Below are positions 26,018 to 34,275 of a stretch of DNA of 64,000 nucleotides, one piece after another. The stretch comes from an uncultured Paracoccaceae bacterium. Lineage in GTDB: Bacteria; Pseudomonadota; Alphaproteobacteria; Rhodobacterales; Rhodobacteraceae. Numbering within the stretch: the first letter of the stretch is position 1; every line of letters begins with the position of its first letter. The notes beneath the pieces were generated by a model that saw nothing but the letters and a program-made list of their open reading frames with translations, ran no database searches and was not told the DNA's origin. Where the stretch lies: contig CAKZOU010000065.1 of NCBI GenBank assembly GCA_937138255.1, forward strand, positions 1 through 64,000. The letters run 5' to 3'. A program made the position numbers and the translations under genes.

Positions 26018-26952
26018 GCGAACACGCGATCTCGGTTCGGGGGCTGACCAAGAGTTTCAGCGGGCGCAGGGTCGTCGACAATCTAGAGATGGTCGTCCCA
26101 AAGGGTTCGATCTATGGCTTTCTCGGCCCCAACGGCAGCGGAAAGACGACGACGATCCGCATGATGTGCGGCCTTCTGACGCCCGATGCGGGCGAGGGAG
26201 ATTGCCTTGGCTTCGACATCCTGCAGCAGTCGGGGCAGATCAAGGAAAACATCGGCTACATGACGCAGAAGTTCTCGCTCTACGAGGACCTGACGATCCG
26301 CGAAAACCTCGATTTCGTGGCGCGGATGTACAAGATGACGAACCGCAAGGCGCGGGTCGACAAGGCGCTTGAAGATCTGGGGCTGGCGGATCGCGCCAAG
26401 CAGCTTGCCGGGACGCTTTCGGGCGGCTGGAAGCAGCGGCTGGCGCTCGCGGCTTGCATGATCCACGAGCCTGAGGTGCTTCTCCTCGATGAGCCGACCG
26501 CCGGTGTCGATCCCAAGGCGCGGCGGGATTTCTGGGACGAGATACGTCGCCTCGCCGGCAAGGGCGTCACGGTTCTGGTCTCGACCCACTACATGGATGA
26601 GGCGGTTCAGTGCGATTACATCGCCTATATCGCCTATGGCAAAAAGCTGATCGACGGGCTTGCCCGCGAGATCCCGTCGATGGTGGGCCTGTCGACATGG
26701 CTGGTTGAAGGACCAGAGCTTGGCGCCCTCGAGGCCGCGCTTCGCAAGGATCCCGGTGTCGGGCAGGTCGCGCGGTTTGGCACGGTGCTGCATGTCTCGG
26801 GCATCGACACAGCGGCGCTTGAAAAGGTGGCCGAGCGCGAAACGGCCAAGAAGACTCACGACTGGACCCGCAAGGAAGCGGGGCTTGAAGAGGCTTTCAT
26901 CTACCTCATGGCGCATTCGCAAGACAATTTCGGCAGCGGAGGGCAGGCGTGA
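26014..26952 (+). CDS. ABC exporter ATP-binding protein (YbhF/DRR type)
   Basis: This 312-residue ATPase has Walker A FLGPNGSGKTTTIRM at about 38-52, Q-loop YMTQKFSLYEDLT, ABC signature LSGGWKQRLALAACM, Walker B VLLLDEPTAGVDP and the H-loop STHYMDEAVQCDY. A C-terminal extension of about 80 residues after residue 230 is common in drug/lipid ABC-2 exporters. YbhF is a double-ATPase protein in E. coli; here it is a single cassette. The gene overlaps both neighbours. Confidence 0.92.
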   Translation: MSEHAISVRGLTKSFSGRRVVDNLEMVVPKGSIYGFLGPNGSGKTTTIRMMCGLLTPDAGEGDCLGFDILQQSGQIKENIGYMTQKFSLYEDLTIRENLDFVARMYKMTNRKARVDKALEDLGLADRAKQLAGTLSGGWKQRLALAACMIHEPEVLLLDEPTAGVDPKARRDFWDEIRRLAGKGVTVLVSTHYMDEAVQCDYIAYIAYGKKLIDGLAREIPSMVGLSTWLVEGPELGALEAALRKDPGVGQVARFGTVLHVSGIDTAALEKVAERETAKKTHDWTRKEAGLEEAFIYLMAHSQDNFGSGGQA

Positions 26953-28082
26953 TGCGCTTTTCCCTCGCCCGTTTCCGTGCCGTTCTGGTCAAGGAGTTCA
27001 TCCAGATGCGGCGCGACCGCATCACCTTTGCCATGATGATCGGCGTGCCGATCATGCAGCTCCTCTTGTTCGGCTATGCGATCAATTCCGACCCGAGGCA
27101 CCTGCCGACCTTGGTCGAGATGGCCGACGATGGGCCGGCGAGCCGGGCGATCCTGATGGGGATGCAGACCTCCGGCTATTTCGAGGTCGAAGGCATCGTG
27201 ACCAGCGCCGAAGAAGGCGACCGCGCCCTGCGCGACGGCACGGCGAGTTTCGTCGTGGTGATCCCGCCCGATTTCGAGCGCGATGTGGTGCGGGGCCATT
27301 CGCCCCAGATACTGCTTGCTGCCGATGCCTCTGATCCGGCCGCCGCCGGAGGCGCCGTTGCGGCCATCAGCGGGATTGTCACCACCGCCATTTCCGAGAC
27401 CCTGAGCGGCGCCCTGACCTATGCGGCAAGTTCGCCGCCACCCTTCAGCGTGGTCGTGCATCGCCAGTTCAACCCCGAGGGCCAAACCTCGACCAATATC
27501 GTCCCCGGCCTTCTGGCGATCATCCTGTCGATGACGATGGTGATGATCACCGCTGTCGCCATCGTCCGAGAGACCGAGCGTGGCACGATGGAGACCCTGA
27601 TCTCGACCCCGGTCAGGCCGGGCGAGGTCATGCTTGGCAAGATCTTTCCCTATGTGTTCGTGGGCTATGTGCAGACCGGCGTCTTTCTCGCCGCTGCTCG
27701 TATCCTGTTCGATGTTCCGTTTCTTGGAAGCCCGCTCGCCTTCTTTGTCGGCTTCAATCTCTATATCATCGTTAATCTCGCCCTCGGCTTTCTGATTTCG
27801 ACCATCGCGCGGAGCCAGATGCAGGCGATGCAGATTTCGTTCTTTACGCTTTTGCCGACGATCCTCCTTTCGGGCTTCATGTTTCCCTTCGCGGGGATGC
27901 CCGGATGGGCGCAGGCGATCGGCTCGGCGATCCCCGCCACGCATTTCCTGCGGCTGGTTCGGAAGGTCATGCTCAAGGGGGCCGAGATGGCCGATATCGC
28001 GACCGACCTTTGGCGGATCGGGATCATCATGGCGGTGATCGTGCTGATTGCGCTCAGACGCTATCGCCAGACGCTCGATTAG
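26952..28082 (+). CDS. ABC-2 type transporter permease (YbhS/YbhR-like)
   Basis: The 376-residue permease begins with a first helix containing ITFAMMIGVPIMQLLLFGYAI. It continues with a large extracytoplasmic domain (about 45-165) and five C-terminal helices including the ABC-2 signature ERGTMETLISTPVRPGEVMLGKI. The start ATG at 26952 overlaps the ATPase stop as TGATG. E. coli has two such permeases; only one is present here, so a homodimer is likely. It ends four bases into the convergent ynjD-like gene. Confidence 0.9.
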   Translation: MRFSLARFRAVLVKEFIQMRRDRITFAMMIGVPIMQLLLFGYAINSDPRHLPTLVEMADDGPASRAILMGMQTSGYFEVEGIVTSAEEGDRALRDGTASFVVVIPPDFERDVVRGHSPQILLAADASDPAAAGGAVAAISGIVTTAISETLSGALTYAASSPPPFSVVVHRQFNPEGQTSTNIVPGLLAIILSMTMVMITAVAIVRETERGTMETLISTPVRPGEVMLGKIFPYVFVGYVQTGVFLAAARILFDVPFLGSPLAFFVGFNLYIIVNLALGFLISTIARSQMQAMQISFFTLLPTILLSGFMFPFAGMPGWAQAIGSAIPATHFLRLVRKVMLKGAEMADIATDLWRIGIIMAVIVLIALRRYRQTLD

Positions 28083-28711
28083 CGCAGGCGGATCACCGGC
28101 CCGCCTGCGGCTTCGGCGTCTTGCGGGTCGTGGGTGACGAGGAGGGTCGGCAGGCAACGCGCCTTGGCGTGATCGAAGACAAGCGTGCGGATTTGCGAAC
28201 GGAGCTCGGCGTCGAGCGAACCGAAGGGTTCATCAAGCAGGAGCGCCCGAGGCTCCGACAGGAGAGCCCGCATCAGCGCCACCCGCGCCTTCTGGCCGCC
28301 CGAGAGGGTCGCCGGATCGCGGTCGGCGAAGCCCTCTAGCCCAACCTCGGCGAGCGCCCGCTCGACCCTGCCCCGCCGCTCGGCGCGGGTGCCGCCCGGC
28401 GCGAGACCAAGGGCGAGGTTGCCGCCAACCGAGAGGTGCGGGAACAGGAGGTCGTCCTGAAAGAGGATGCCGATGCGCCGCTTCCAGGCGGGGAGTGTGG
28501 CAAGGTTCTGGGTGCCCAAAAGGATATCGCCGGTGGCTGACAAGCCTTCGGGAAGTGTGCCGGTGATCGCGGCGAGGATGCTTGATTTGCCAGAGCCCGA
28601 GGGGCCCATGAGGGTCGTGATCTCGCCGGGGCCGGCGGTCAGGCTGACCGAGACGATGGGAGTCGCGCCTGCGGAAATCGCGAGGGTTTTCAGGTTTAAC
28701 GGTTCAGCCAT
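28079..28711 (-). CDS. ynjD: ABC transporter ATP-binding protein YnjD-like
   Basis: The 210-residue ATPase has Walker A MGPSGSGKSSILAA, Q-loop ILFQDDLLFPHL, signature LSGGQKARVALMRALL, Walker B ALLLDEPFGSLD and H-loop LVTHDPQDAEA. Its size matches E. coli YnjD (about 217). The ATG at 28711 overlaps the permease stop by eight bases; the longer frame is spurious. It completes a YnjBCD importer whose substrate is not established; the set is related to thiamine (ThiBPQ) systems. Confidence 0.87.
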   Translation of the reverse strand: MAEPLNLKTLAISAGATPIVSVSLTAGPGEITTLMGPSGSGKSSILAAITGTLPEGLSATGDILLGTQNLATLPAWKRRIGILFQDDLLFPHLSVGGNLALGLAPGGTRAERRGRVERALAEVGLEGFADRDPATLSGGQKARVALMRALLSEPRALLLDEPFGSLDAELRSQIRTLVFDHAKARCLPTLLVTHDPQDAEAAGGPVIRLR

Positions 28712-30377
28712 GCAGCATCCCCCGCCGATTGCGCCAGACGATGCGCGGCAGAAAAAGCGCCAGCGCGAAGGGCGCCAGCGCGGCCATGGCCTGCGCCAGC
28801 CCATAGGCGCCGATCACCCGCCGGTCGCCCCCCGCGGCGAGGGCCAGAGCTTCGGTCGTGAGCGTGGGCACACGTCCGCCGCCGGCTAGAAGAGTTGGCA
28901 GGTACTGCCCGATGGAGACAGCCATGCCGACGGCGACGGCTCCGGCGATCGGCGTGAGGAGGAGCGGCAGGCGCAGGCGCCAGAACTGGCGCGCGGGCGA
29001 AAGGCCGAGGCCCCCGGCGACGGTGCGGTAGCGGGGATCGAGGGCGTCGTAAGGGTCGGCGAGCACCAGAAGAAGGTAGGGCAGGACGAAGACCAGATGC
29101 GTCAGGCCGACAGGGAGGGCGCCACTGCTAAGGCCGATCTTCAGGAAGGCGGCCTGAAGGCCTGGCAGGAAGGTCACCTGCGGGACGATCAGGGGAAGGT
29201 AGATGAGTGCCGCAAGAAGGCGGCGGGAGGGCTTGGCCTCGAGGCTGCCGAGGGCGAGGGAAAGGGCGATGGCAACCACGGTAAGGGCCAAGAGAAGGGT
29301 CGCTATGCCGCTCTCGAGGAGCGCCGTGCTGTGGCTTGCCCAGATGCGGCCCGTAAGAGTTTCGGGGAGGAAGGCGGGGAAAGGCCACGGGCCAGCGACC
29401 GACCAGAGCGCGAGGATGGCAAGGCCGGCGATGAAGGCTTTGCCGGCGGTAGCGGCGAGCGTGGCCCCGGCGATTTCCACGCCTCTCTCGCCGCCGCGCT
29501 GGCCGCTTTCGGCAAGACCTCGGCCAAGATGGGCCACGGCGATCTCGCCCAACCGCCAGAGCGCTAGCCCGACCACGACAATTCCAAGCTGCACAAGCGC
29601 TCCTGCGGAGGCGAGGGCGCGCAGGGAAAGGTCGGGGTCGGCGGCCCAGCGCAGGATGACTATGGCGAGGGGTGGCGGGGTGGTCGGGCCGAGGATGAGG
29701 GCGGCGTCGACGGCCGACATGGAGTAGGCGAAGACGACGTAAACCGGCAGACGAACCTGCCGATAAACCGCTGGAAACACGGCTAGAAGCCAGCCTCGGG
29801 CCCGGCCATATCCCAGCGCGGTGATCACCGCCATCGACGGGGCGGCCTTGGCCTGCGGGAGAGCCGCGATCATCATCAGAAGGAGGAATGGCAGTTCCTT
29901 CACGACGAGGCCGAGAACCATGGCAAGGCCAAGGGGATCGCCCAAGATCAGAAGGTCGGGCGGCCTGTCCCAACCTGTCGGCCAAGGCGAAAGCGCGCGG
30001 GCGATCCAGCCGGAGGGGGCGATGAGGAAGGCGATGCCAAAGGCAGCCGCCGCATGTGGCACGGCGAGAAAAGGTGCGAGCCAGTGGCGGAATCTGGCGA
30101 AGGATCTGGTGCCGGACCAGCCAGCCATGATGAGCGTCGCCGAGGCGAGAGAAATCAGGGCGGCGAGAAGGCCGGTCCAGAACGAGAGGGCCACGGAGCG
30201 GCCGATCCCCGGCCAGTTCCCTACCGCGCCCCAGACTTCGGAAGCGTGCATTGCGCTTTCCAGCCCCGGCACATGGCCCAGCGCCCCCGCCACGACGCCG
30301 ATCATTCCGGCGAGGACCGGCCCGCCCACGACAAGGACGGTCAGCCAGAGGAAGAGGCGCGAGGGGGACAGGGTCAT
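28704..30377 (-). CDS. ynjC: ABC transporter fused permease YnjC-like
   Basis: The 557-residue protein contains two BPD_transp_1 permease domains in one chain, as in ThiP and YnjC, with about twelve membrane helices. Each half keeps its own EAA-like loop: the first around ALGYGRARGWLLAVFPAVY, the second around GGLGLSPARQFWRLRLPLL. It lies 41 bases after the binding-protein gene and overlaps ynjD by eight bases. The order binding protein, fused permease, ATPase matches E. coli ynjB-ynjC-ynjD. Confidence 0.88.
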   Translation of the reverse strand: MTLSPSRLFLWLTVLVVGGPVLAGMIGVVAGALGHVPGLESAMHASEVWGAVGNWPGIGRSVALSFWTGLLAALISLASATLIMAGWSGTRSFARFRHWLAPFLAVPHAAAAFGIAFLIAPSGWIARALSPWPTGWDRPPDLLILGDPLGLAMVLGLVVKELPFLLLMMIAALPQAKAAPSMAVITALGYGRARGWLLAVFPAVYRQVRLPVYVVFAYSMSAVDAALILGPTTPPPLAIVILRWAADPDLSLRALASAGALVQLGIVVVGLALWRLGEIAVAHLGRGLAESGQRGGERGVEIAGATLAATAGKAFIAGLAILALWSVAGPWPFPAFLPETLTGRIWASHSTALLESGIATLLLALTVVAIALSLALGSLEAKPSRRLLAALIYLPLIVPQVTFLPGLQAAFLKIGLSSGALPVGLTHLVFVLPYLLLVLADPYDALDPRYRTVAGGLGLSPARQFWRLRLPLLLTPIAGAVAVGMAVSIGQYLPTLLAGGGRVPTLTTEALALAAGGDRRVIGAYGLAQAMAALAPFALALFLPRIVWRNRRGMLHG

Positions 30378-30418
30378 GCCGGTATCTCCCCGTGCCAGTC
30401 GTTCCGAGTCAAGCCGTG

Positions 30419-31621
30419 CTAAAGGCCTGCGCCATAGCGGCGCTGCCAGTCCGCGGCGATGCGGGTCATCCAGTCGGGGTGCGGCTCGGGCTGGGCAGAG
30501 CCAAGCTCGGCGGGGCTGAGTGTGGCAATGCCAAGATCGAGCGCGTCAAAAGCGGCGCGGTCAGTGTCAGACAGTTTCGCCATGTCGAGCACGGTGCCAT
30601 ATCCTAGGATCGCCGGATCCTGCGCGCGCAGCTGCGCCTCGGGCGAGAGGAGGAAATCGGCCACCACCATCGCGCCTGCGGCGGCATTGGCGTTGTAGGG
30701 GATGGCAACGAAAGAGGCGTTGCCGATGGTGCCCTTGTCCAGAACCGAGGTGCGGACGGAGTCGGGCAGAAGACCGTTGGCAATCGCGGCGGTGGCCTCG
30801 CCGGGGCTGAAGGAAATCGCGAGGTCGATCTCGTTGTCATAGATCAGCTGAAGCTGCGCCGGGCCGGTCGCCGGATAGGCGCGGCCAGAGCGCCAGAGAT
30901 GCGGCGTCAGCGCTTCGAGATAGGCCCAGAGCGGGGCGGTGACGGCCTCATAGGCGGCGTCGCTTTCCGGCGCGGCGGCGAGGGCCGAGGCATCGTCGGT
31001 CAGATCGACGAGCATCTGCTTGAGGAAGGTGCTGCCGAGGAAATCGGGCGGCTGGGGATAGGTGAAACGGCCCGGATGGGCGGCGGCCCAATCGAGGATT
31101 TCGGCGGCCGAACCGGGGGCCTCAGGCAGATCGGCGGTATCGCGCATGAAGACGACCTGCGCCATGGCCCAGGGGCTTTCATAGCCTTCGGTCGGCACCG
31201 TGAAATCGGTGGTGACGGTCTTGCCCGCGCTATCGACAAAGGCCCAGTTCGGCAGGCTTTTGGCAAACGGGCCGAAAAGCAGCCCCTCGGATTTCATCGC
31301 CGCGAAATTGGCACCGTTGATCCAGATGAGATCAATCGCGCCGCCCTTGTCGATGCCCGCTGCCCGCTCGGCCAGAACGCGGCTCACGGCGTCGGCGGTG
31401 TCGCTCAACTTCACATGGACAAGCGAAACGCCATAGTCGGCCTCGACCCGATCGCCCACCCAGTCGATGAAAGCGTTGGTCGCGTCCGAGCCGCCCCATG
31501 CATTCCAATAGACGGTCTGGCCGCTGGCCTCGGCCAGAACCGAGGGCCAATCGGCGGGATCGGCCGCATAGGAAACCTGAGGCGCGGCCAGAGCCGCCGC
31601 CAGTGCAAGTGCGAGACGCAT
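30419..31621 (-). CDS. ynjB: ABC transporter substrate-binding protein YnjB-like
   Basis: This 400-residue periplasmic protein has a signal peptide (MRLALALAAALAAPQVSYA before ADP). It contains VYWNAWGGSDATNAFIDWVGDRV and IDLIWINGANFAAMKSEGL, features of the YnjB family (E. coli YnjB is about 388 residues). The ATG at 31621 lies one base after the ynjF stop (TGATATG); the frame start at 31651 would add ten non-signal residues. The ligand is unknown. Confidence 0.87.
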   Translation of the reverse strand: MRLALALAAALAAPQVSYAADPADWPSVLAEASGQTVYWNAWGGSDATNAFIDWVGDRVEADYGVSLVHVKLSDTADAVSRVLAERAAGIDKGGAIDLIWINGANFAAMKSEGLLFGPFAKSLPNWAFVDSAGKTVTTDFTVPTEGYESPWAMAQVVFMRDTADLPEAPGSAAEILDWAAAHPGRFTYPQPPDFLGSTFLKQMLVDLTDDASALAAAPESDAAYEAVTAPLWAYLEALTPHLWRSGRAYPATGPAQLQLIYDNEIDLAISFSPGEATAAIANGLLPDSVRTSVLDKGTIGNASFVAIPYNANAAAGAMVVADFLLSPEAQLRAQDPAILGYGTVLDMAKLSDTDRAAFDALDLGIATLSPAELGSAQPEPHPDWMTRIAADWQRRYGAGL

Positions 31622-31622
31622 A

Positions 31623-32234
31623 TCAGTCCTTCCCGAAGATCTTGCGCGCACCGAGCACGCGCATCACCGCCGTGACAAAACACAGCGCGCCAAATATCCA
31701 TGCAAAAACTGCGAAATATGCGGGTAAAAGACAAATAAGGACAAAAAATATGATCGTCTCTGTCCCCTCCAGAATCCCCTCAGAGAAATAGAGCGACTTC
31801 TTGCCGTGAACTTCGGTTTTCATCTTGTGGCGCTCGGCCAGAGCCGAAAACCCAAGGAAGGTCGCGCCATTGACGTAGAAAGACGCAAGGAGAAATCCGC
31901 CCGCCGCCCCGTTGGCAGCGGGATCGGCAAATATGAAGGCCAGCGGCACAGCGCCGTAGAAGAGAAAATCGGCCGTTATGTCGAGATAGCCGCCGAAGTC
32001 GGTCGACCGGCCAGCGCGGGCGATAGCGCCGTCGAGGCCATCGGCCAGCCGCGAGGCGAAGAGAAACGCCAGCGCCAACGAATAGAGCCCAGCCGCAATA
32101 AACGCCGCTGACAACAGCCCCATTGCGAGGCCAACCAGCGTCACCGCGTCGGCCCCGACACCCAGCGCCGCCAGGCGGCGTCCGATCGCGTCGAGCGGCG
32201 GATCGATCAATCTGCGTGCGGCTGCGTCGAGCAT
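31623..32234 (-). CDS. ynjF: CDP-alcohol phosphatidyltransferase family protein YnjF-like
   Basis: The 203-residue integral membrane protein carries the CDP-alcohol phosphotransferase motif DGLDGAIAR...G...D...D in its first third. Here AR is followed by seven residues before the Gly instead of the canonical eight. Such enzymes displace CMP from a CDP-lipid with an alcohol. Size and neighbours match E. coli YnjF (about 206), which also sits beside ynjBCD. It is the first gene of the operon, with AGGGA before the ATG. The alcohol substrate is unknown. Confidence 0.85.
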   Translation of the reverse strand: MLDAAARRLIDPPLDAIGRRLAALGVGADAVTLVGLAMGLLSAAFIAAGLYSLALAFLFASRLADGLDGAIARAGRSTDFGGYLDITADFLFYGAVPLAFIFADPAANGAAGGFLLASFYVNGATFLGFSALAERHKMKTEVHGKKSLYFSEGILEGTETIIFFVLICLLPAYFAVFAWIFGALCFVTAVMRVLGARKIFGKD

Positions 32235-32379
32235 GAGGATTCCCTAATATCTCGCCCCTTTTGCGCGACCTTGGCCCTCTCTGCAATCGGGGCCAACGCG
32301 AATGTGACAACGCGTCAGCCTCATGACAGAGCGCCGAACATCCGCTAGTCTCGGGCCGAGCAGAAAGACGGCACACAGA

Positions 32380-34275
32380 ATGACCGCCAAAAAGACACGC
32401 AAGCCCAAGGCGAATCCCCCCGAAAAAGCGGCGGACCCCTCCTATTCGCCGTTTTTTGGGTCGGTGCCCTTCAAGCTGAAACAGCACATCAGCCCGCATG
32501 GCCGGGTGACGGCCGTTTCGATGATGAAGGACGAGGGGCCATATCTGATCGAGTGGGTCGCCCATCACCTAGCTGTCGGGTTTACCGACCTTGTCGTCTA
32601 TACCAACGATTGCAGCGACGGCACCGACGATATGCTCATCAGGCTCGAAGAGCTGGGCCTGGCCCATCACCGTCGCAACGACATTCCAGAAGGGCTCAAG
32701 CCGCAGCCTTCGGCGCTCAACTATGCACAAGCGGAGCCTATCGTTCAGCAATCCGATTGGGTCATGGTGTTTGATGCCGACGAGTTCCTTTCGATCCGCT
32801 ATGGCGACGGCACAATCGACGGGCTGATCTCGGCCGCAAAGGATCGTGGCGCCAACGGGATTGTGGTAACCTGGCGGATTTTTGGGTCTGGTGGGGTCGT
32901 CGAATGGTCGCGCGCACCTGTGACCGAGCAATACCTCATGGCCGCCCCGACCACCTGGAACAAGGGCTGGGGGGTCAAGACCCTTTTCACTTTCGATGCC
33001 GACTATTGGAAGCTGGGTATCCACCGCCCGAAAATGAAGAACCGCCATATCGACACGCCCTTCCCCGATACGGTGCATTGGCTGAATGGCTCGGGCCTGC
33101 CAATGGAGGATTACTTCAAGTTCCGGGGCTGGCGGTCGATCACCCGAACGGTCGGTTATGATTGGGTTCAGCTCAATCACTATGCTGTCAAATCGGTCGA
33201 CAGCTATGCCATCCGCAAGATGCGCGGCAACGTGAACAACAAGAAGGACAAGTATAATTCCGACTACTGGTCTTTGCAGGATCGCAACGAAGTCCGCGAC
33301 GAGACGATGCTGCGCTATACGGCCGAGCGGAACCGGATCATCGACATTCTGCTGGCCGATCCTGTTCTTGCTGAATTGCATAGGGCTGCGGTTGAGCGGG
33401 CCGAGGCGCGGCTCACCGAGTTGAAAGCGACCGACGCCTATCACGAGCTCGTGGCTGATCTGGCAGCGGCTTCGGCAGTTCCGATTTCTCAAATCGTCGC
33501 CAAGCCGCCGCAGCCGCGCGACAAGGAGAAGATCGCGGCGCTTATGTCGGAGGTGGAAAAACGGCAAGGTGACGCCGCCAAGGCAAAGCGCAAGGCCAAG
33601 GCCCAGCCGCTGGCGGGCGATCTTGGGACCTATGCCGCCAGCCCGATCGACATCATCGCCGAGGTGCCGCTTGAATGGGTTCGCAATGGAACGATCGAGC
33701 TGCCGGTCGATCCTCGCATTTTCGCGCCGCCGGTGCTGAAAGCCATCTCTGCGGGCAAGTTCGAACGCAAACTGGCGCGGCGGCTGCCGCAGATTATCCC
33801 CGATGCGGTGCGGCTACTCGAAATCGGATTTGGTTGTGCCTTCCACGCGCTTCATCTTTCCGCTTTGCGACCCGATCTCTCGATCACAATTCAGGAAGAT
33901 GATCGTGGGTTTCATGCGGTTCTTGCGGCGCTCATATCGCGCAACGGCTTTACGGGCCCCAATCCTCGGATCCTGTCCGAAACGCTTGGCGCCGCGTTTG
34001 TCGCCTCAGCGATTGCCGTGGCCTCGCGCGAAGCGCCGGATGTTCTGTTTCTTTCAGACCCGCGTGCAACGCCAAGCGCCGCAGAGCGCATCCTAGCCGG
34101 GCTTTCGAAGAACGCGCCCGAGCTGGTCGTTGTTCTGGGTCGAGCAATCGAGGCGTCGATAGCCGATGTCGAGGGCTATGCCCCCGCGCTCGCGCGGCTT
34201 GGATATGAGCCTGCCTTCGGGTTTGATCCCAAACTGGCGCAGGCCTTCAAACCGAGGTCGTCGCCGGAAGCCTGA
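32380..34275 (+). CDS. Glycosyltransferase (family 2-like) fused to a methyltransferase-like domain
   Basis: The 631-residue protein has a Lys-rich N-terminus, then a GT-A domain of the Glyco_tranf_2_4 kind (VTAVSMMKDEGPYLIEWVAHH, VVYTNDCSDGTDDM, VFDADEFLSI with the DxD-type motif). A charged helical linker (about 380-430) leads to a C-terminal Rossmann-like domain with VRLLEIGFGCAFHAL. No signal peptide is seen. The ATG at 32380 was chosen; a frame start at 32323 has no better ribosome binding site. The 3' end overlaps the convergent sulfatase gene by 29 bases. Confidence 0.75.
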   Translation: MTAKKTRKPKANPPEKAADPSYSPFFGSVPFKLKQHISPHGRVTAVSMMKDEGPYLIEWVAHHLAVGFTDLVVYTNDCSDGTDDMLIRLEELGLAHHRRNDIPEGLKPQPSALNYAQAEPIVQQSDWVMVFDADEFLSIRYGDGTIDGLISAAKDRGANGIVVTWRIFGSGGVVEWSRAPVTEQYLMAAPTTWNKGWGVKTLFTFDADYWKLGIHRPKMKNRHIDTPFPDTVHWLNGSGLPMEDYFKFRGWRSITRTVGYDWVQLNHYAVKSVDSYAIRKMRGNVNNKKDKYNSDYWSLQDRNEVRDETMLRYTAERNRIIDILLADPVLAELHRAAVERAEARLTELKATDAYHELVADLAAASAVPISQIVAKPPQPRDKEKIAALMSEVEKRQGDAAKAKRKAKAQPLAGDLGTYAASPIDIIAEVPLEWVRNGTIELPVDPRIFAPPVLKAISAGKFERKLARRLPQIIPDAVRLLEIGFGCAFHALHLSALRPDLSITIQEDDRGFHAVLAALISRNGFTGPNPRILSETLGAAFVASAIAVASREAPDVLFLSDPRATPSAAERILAGLSKNAPELVVVLGRAIEASIADVEGYAPALARLGYEPAFGFDPKLAQAFKPRSSPEA

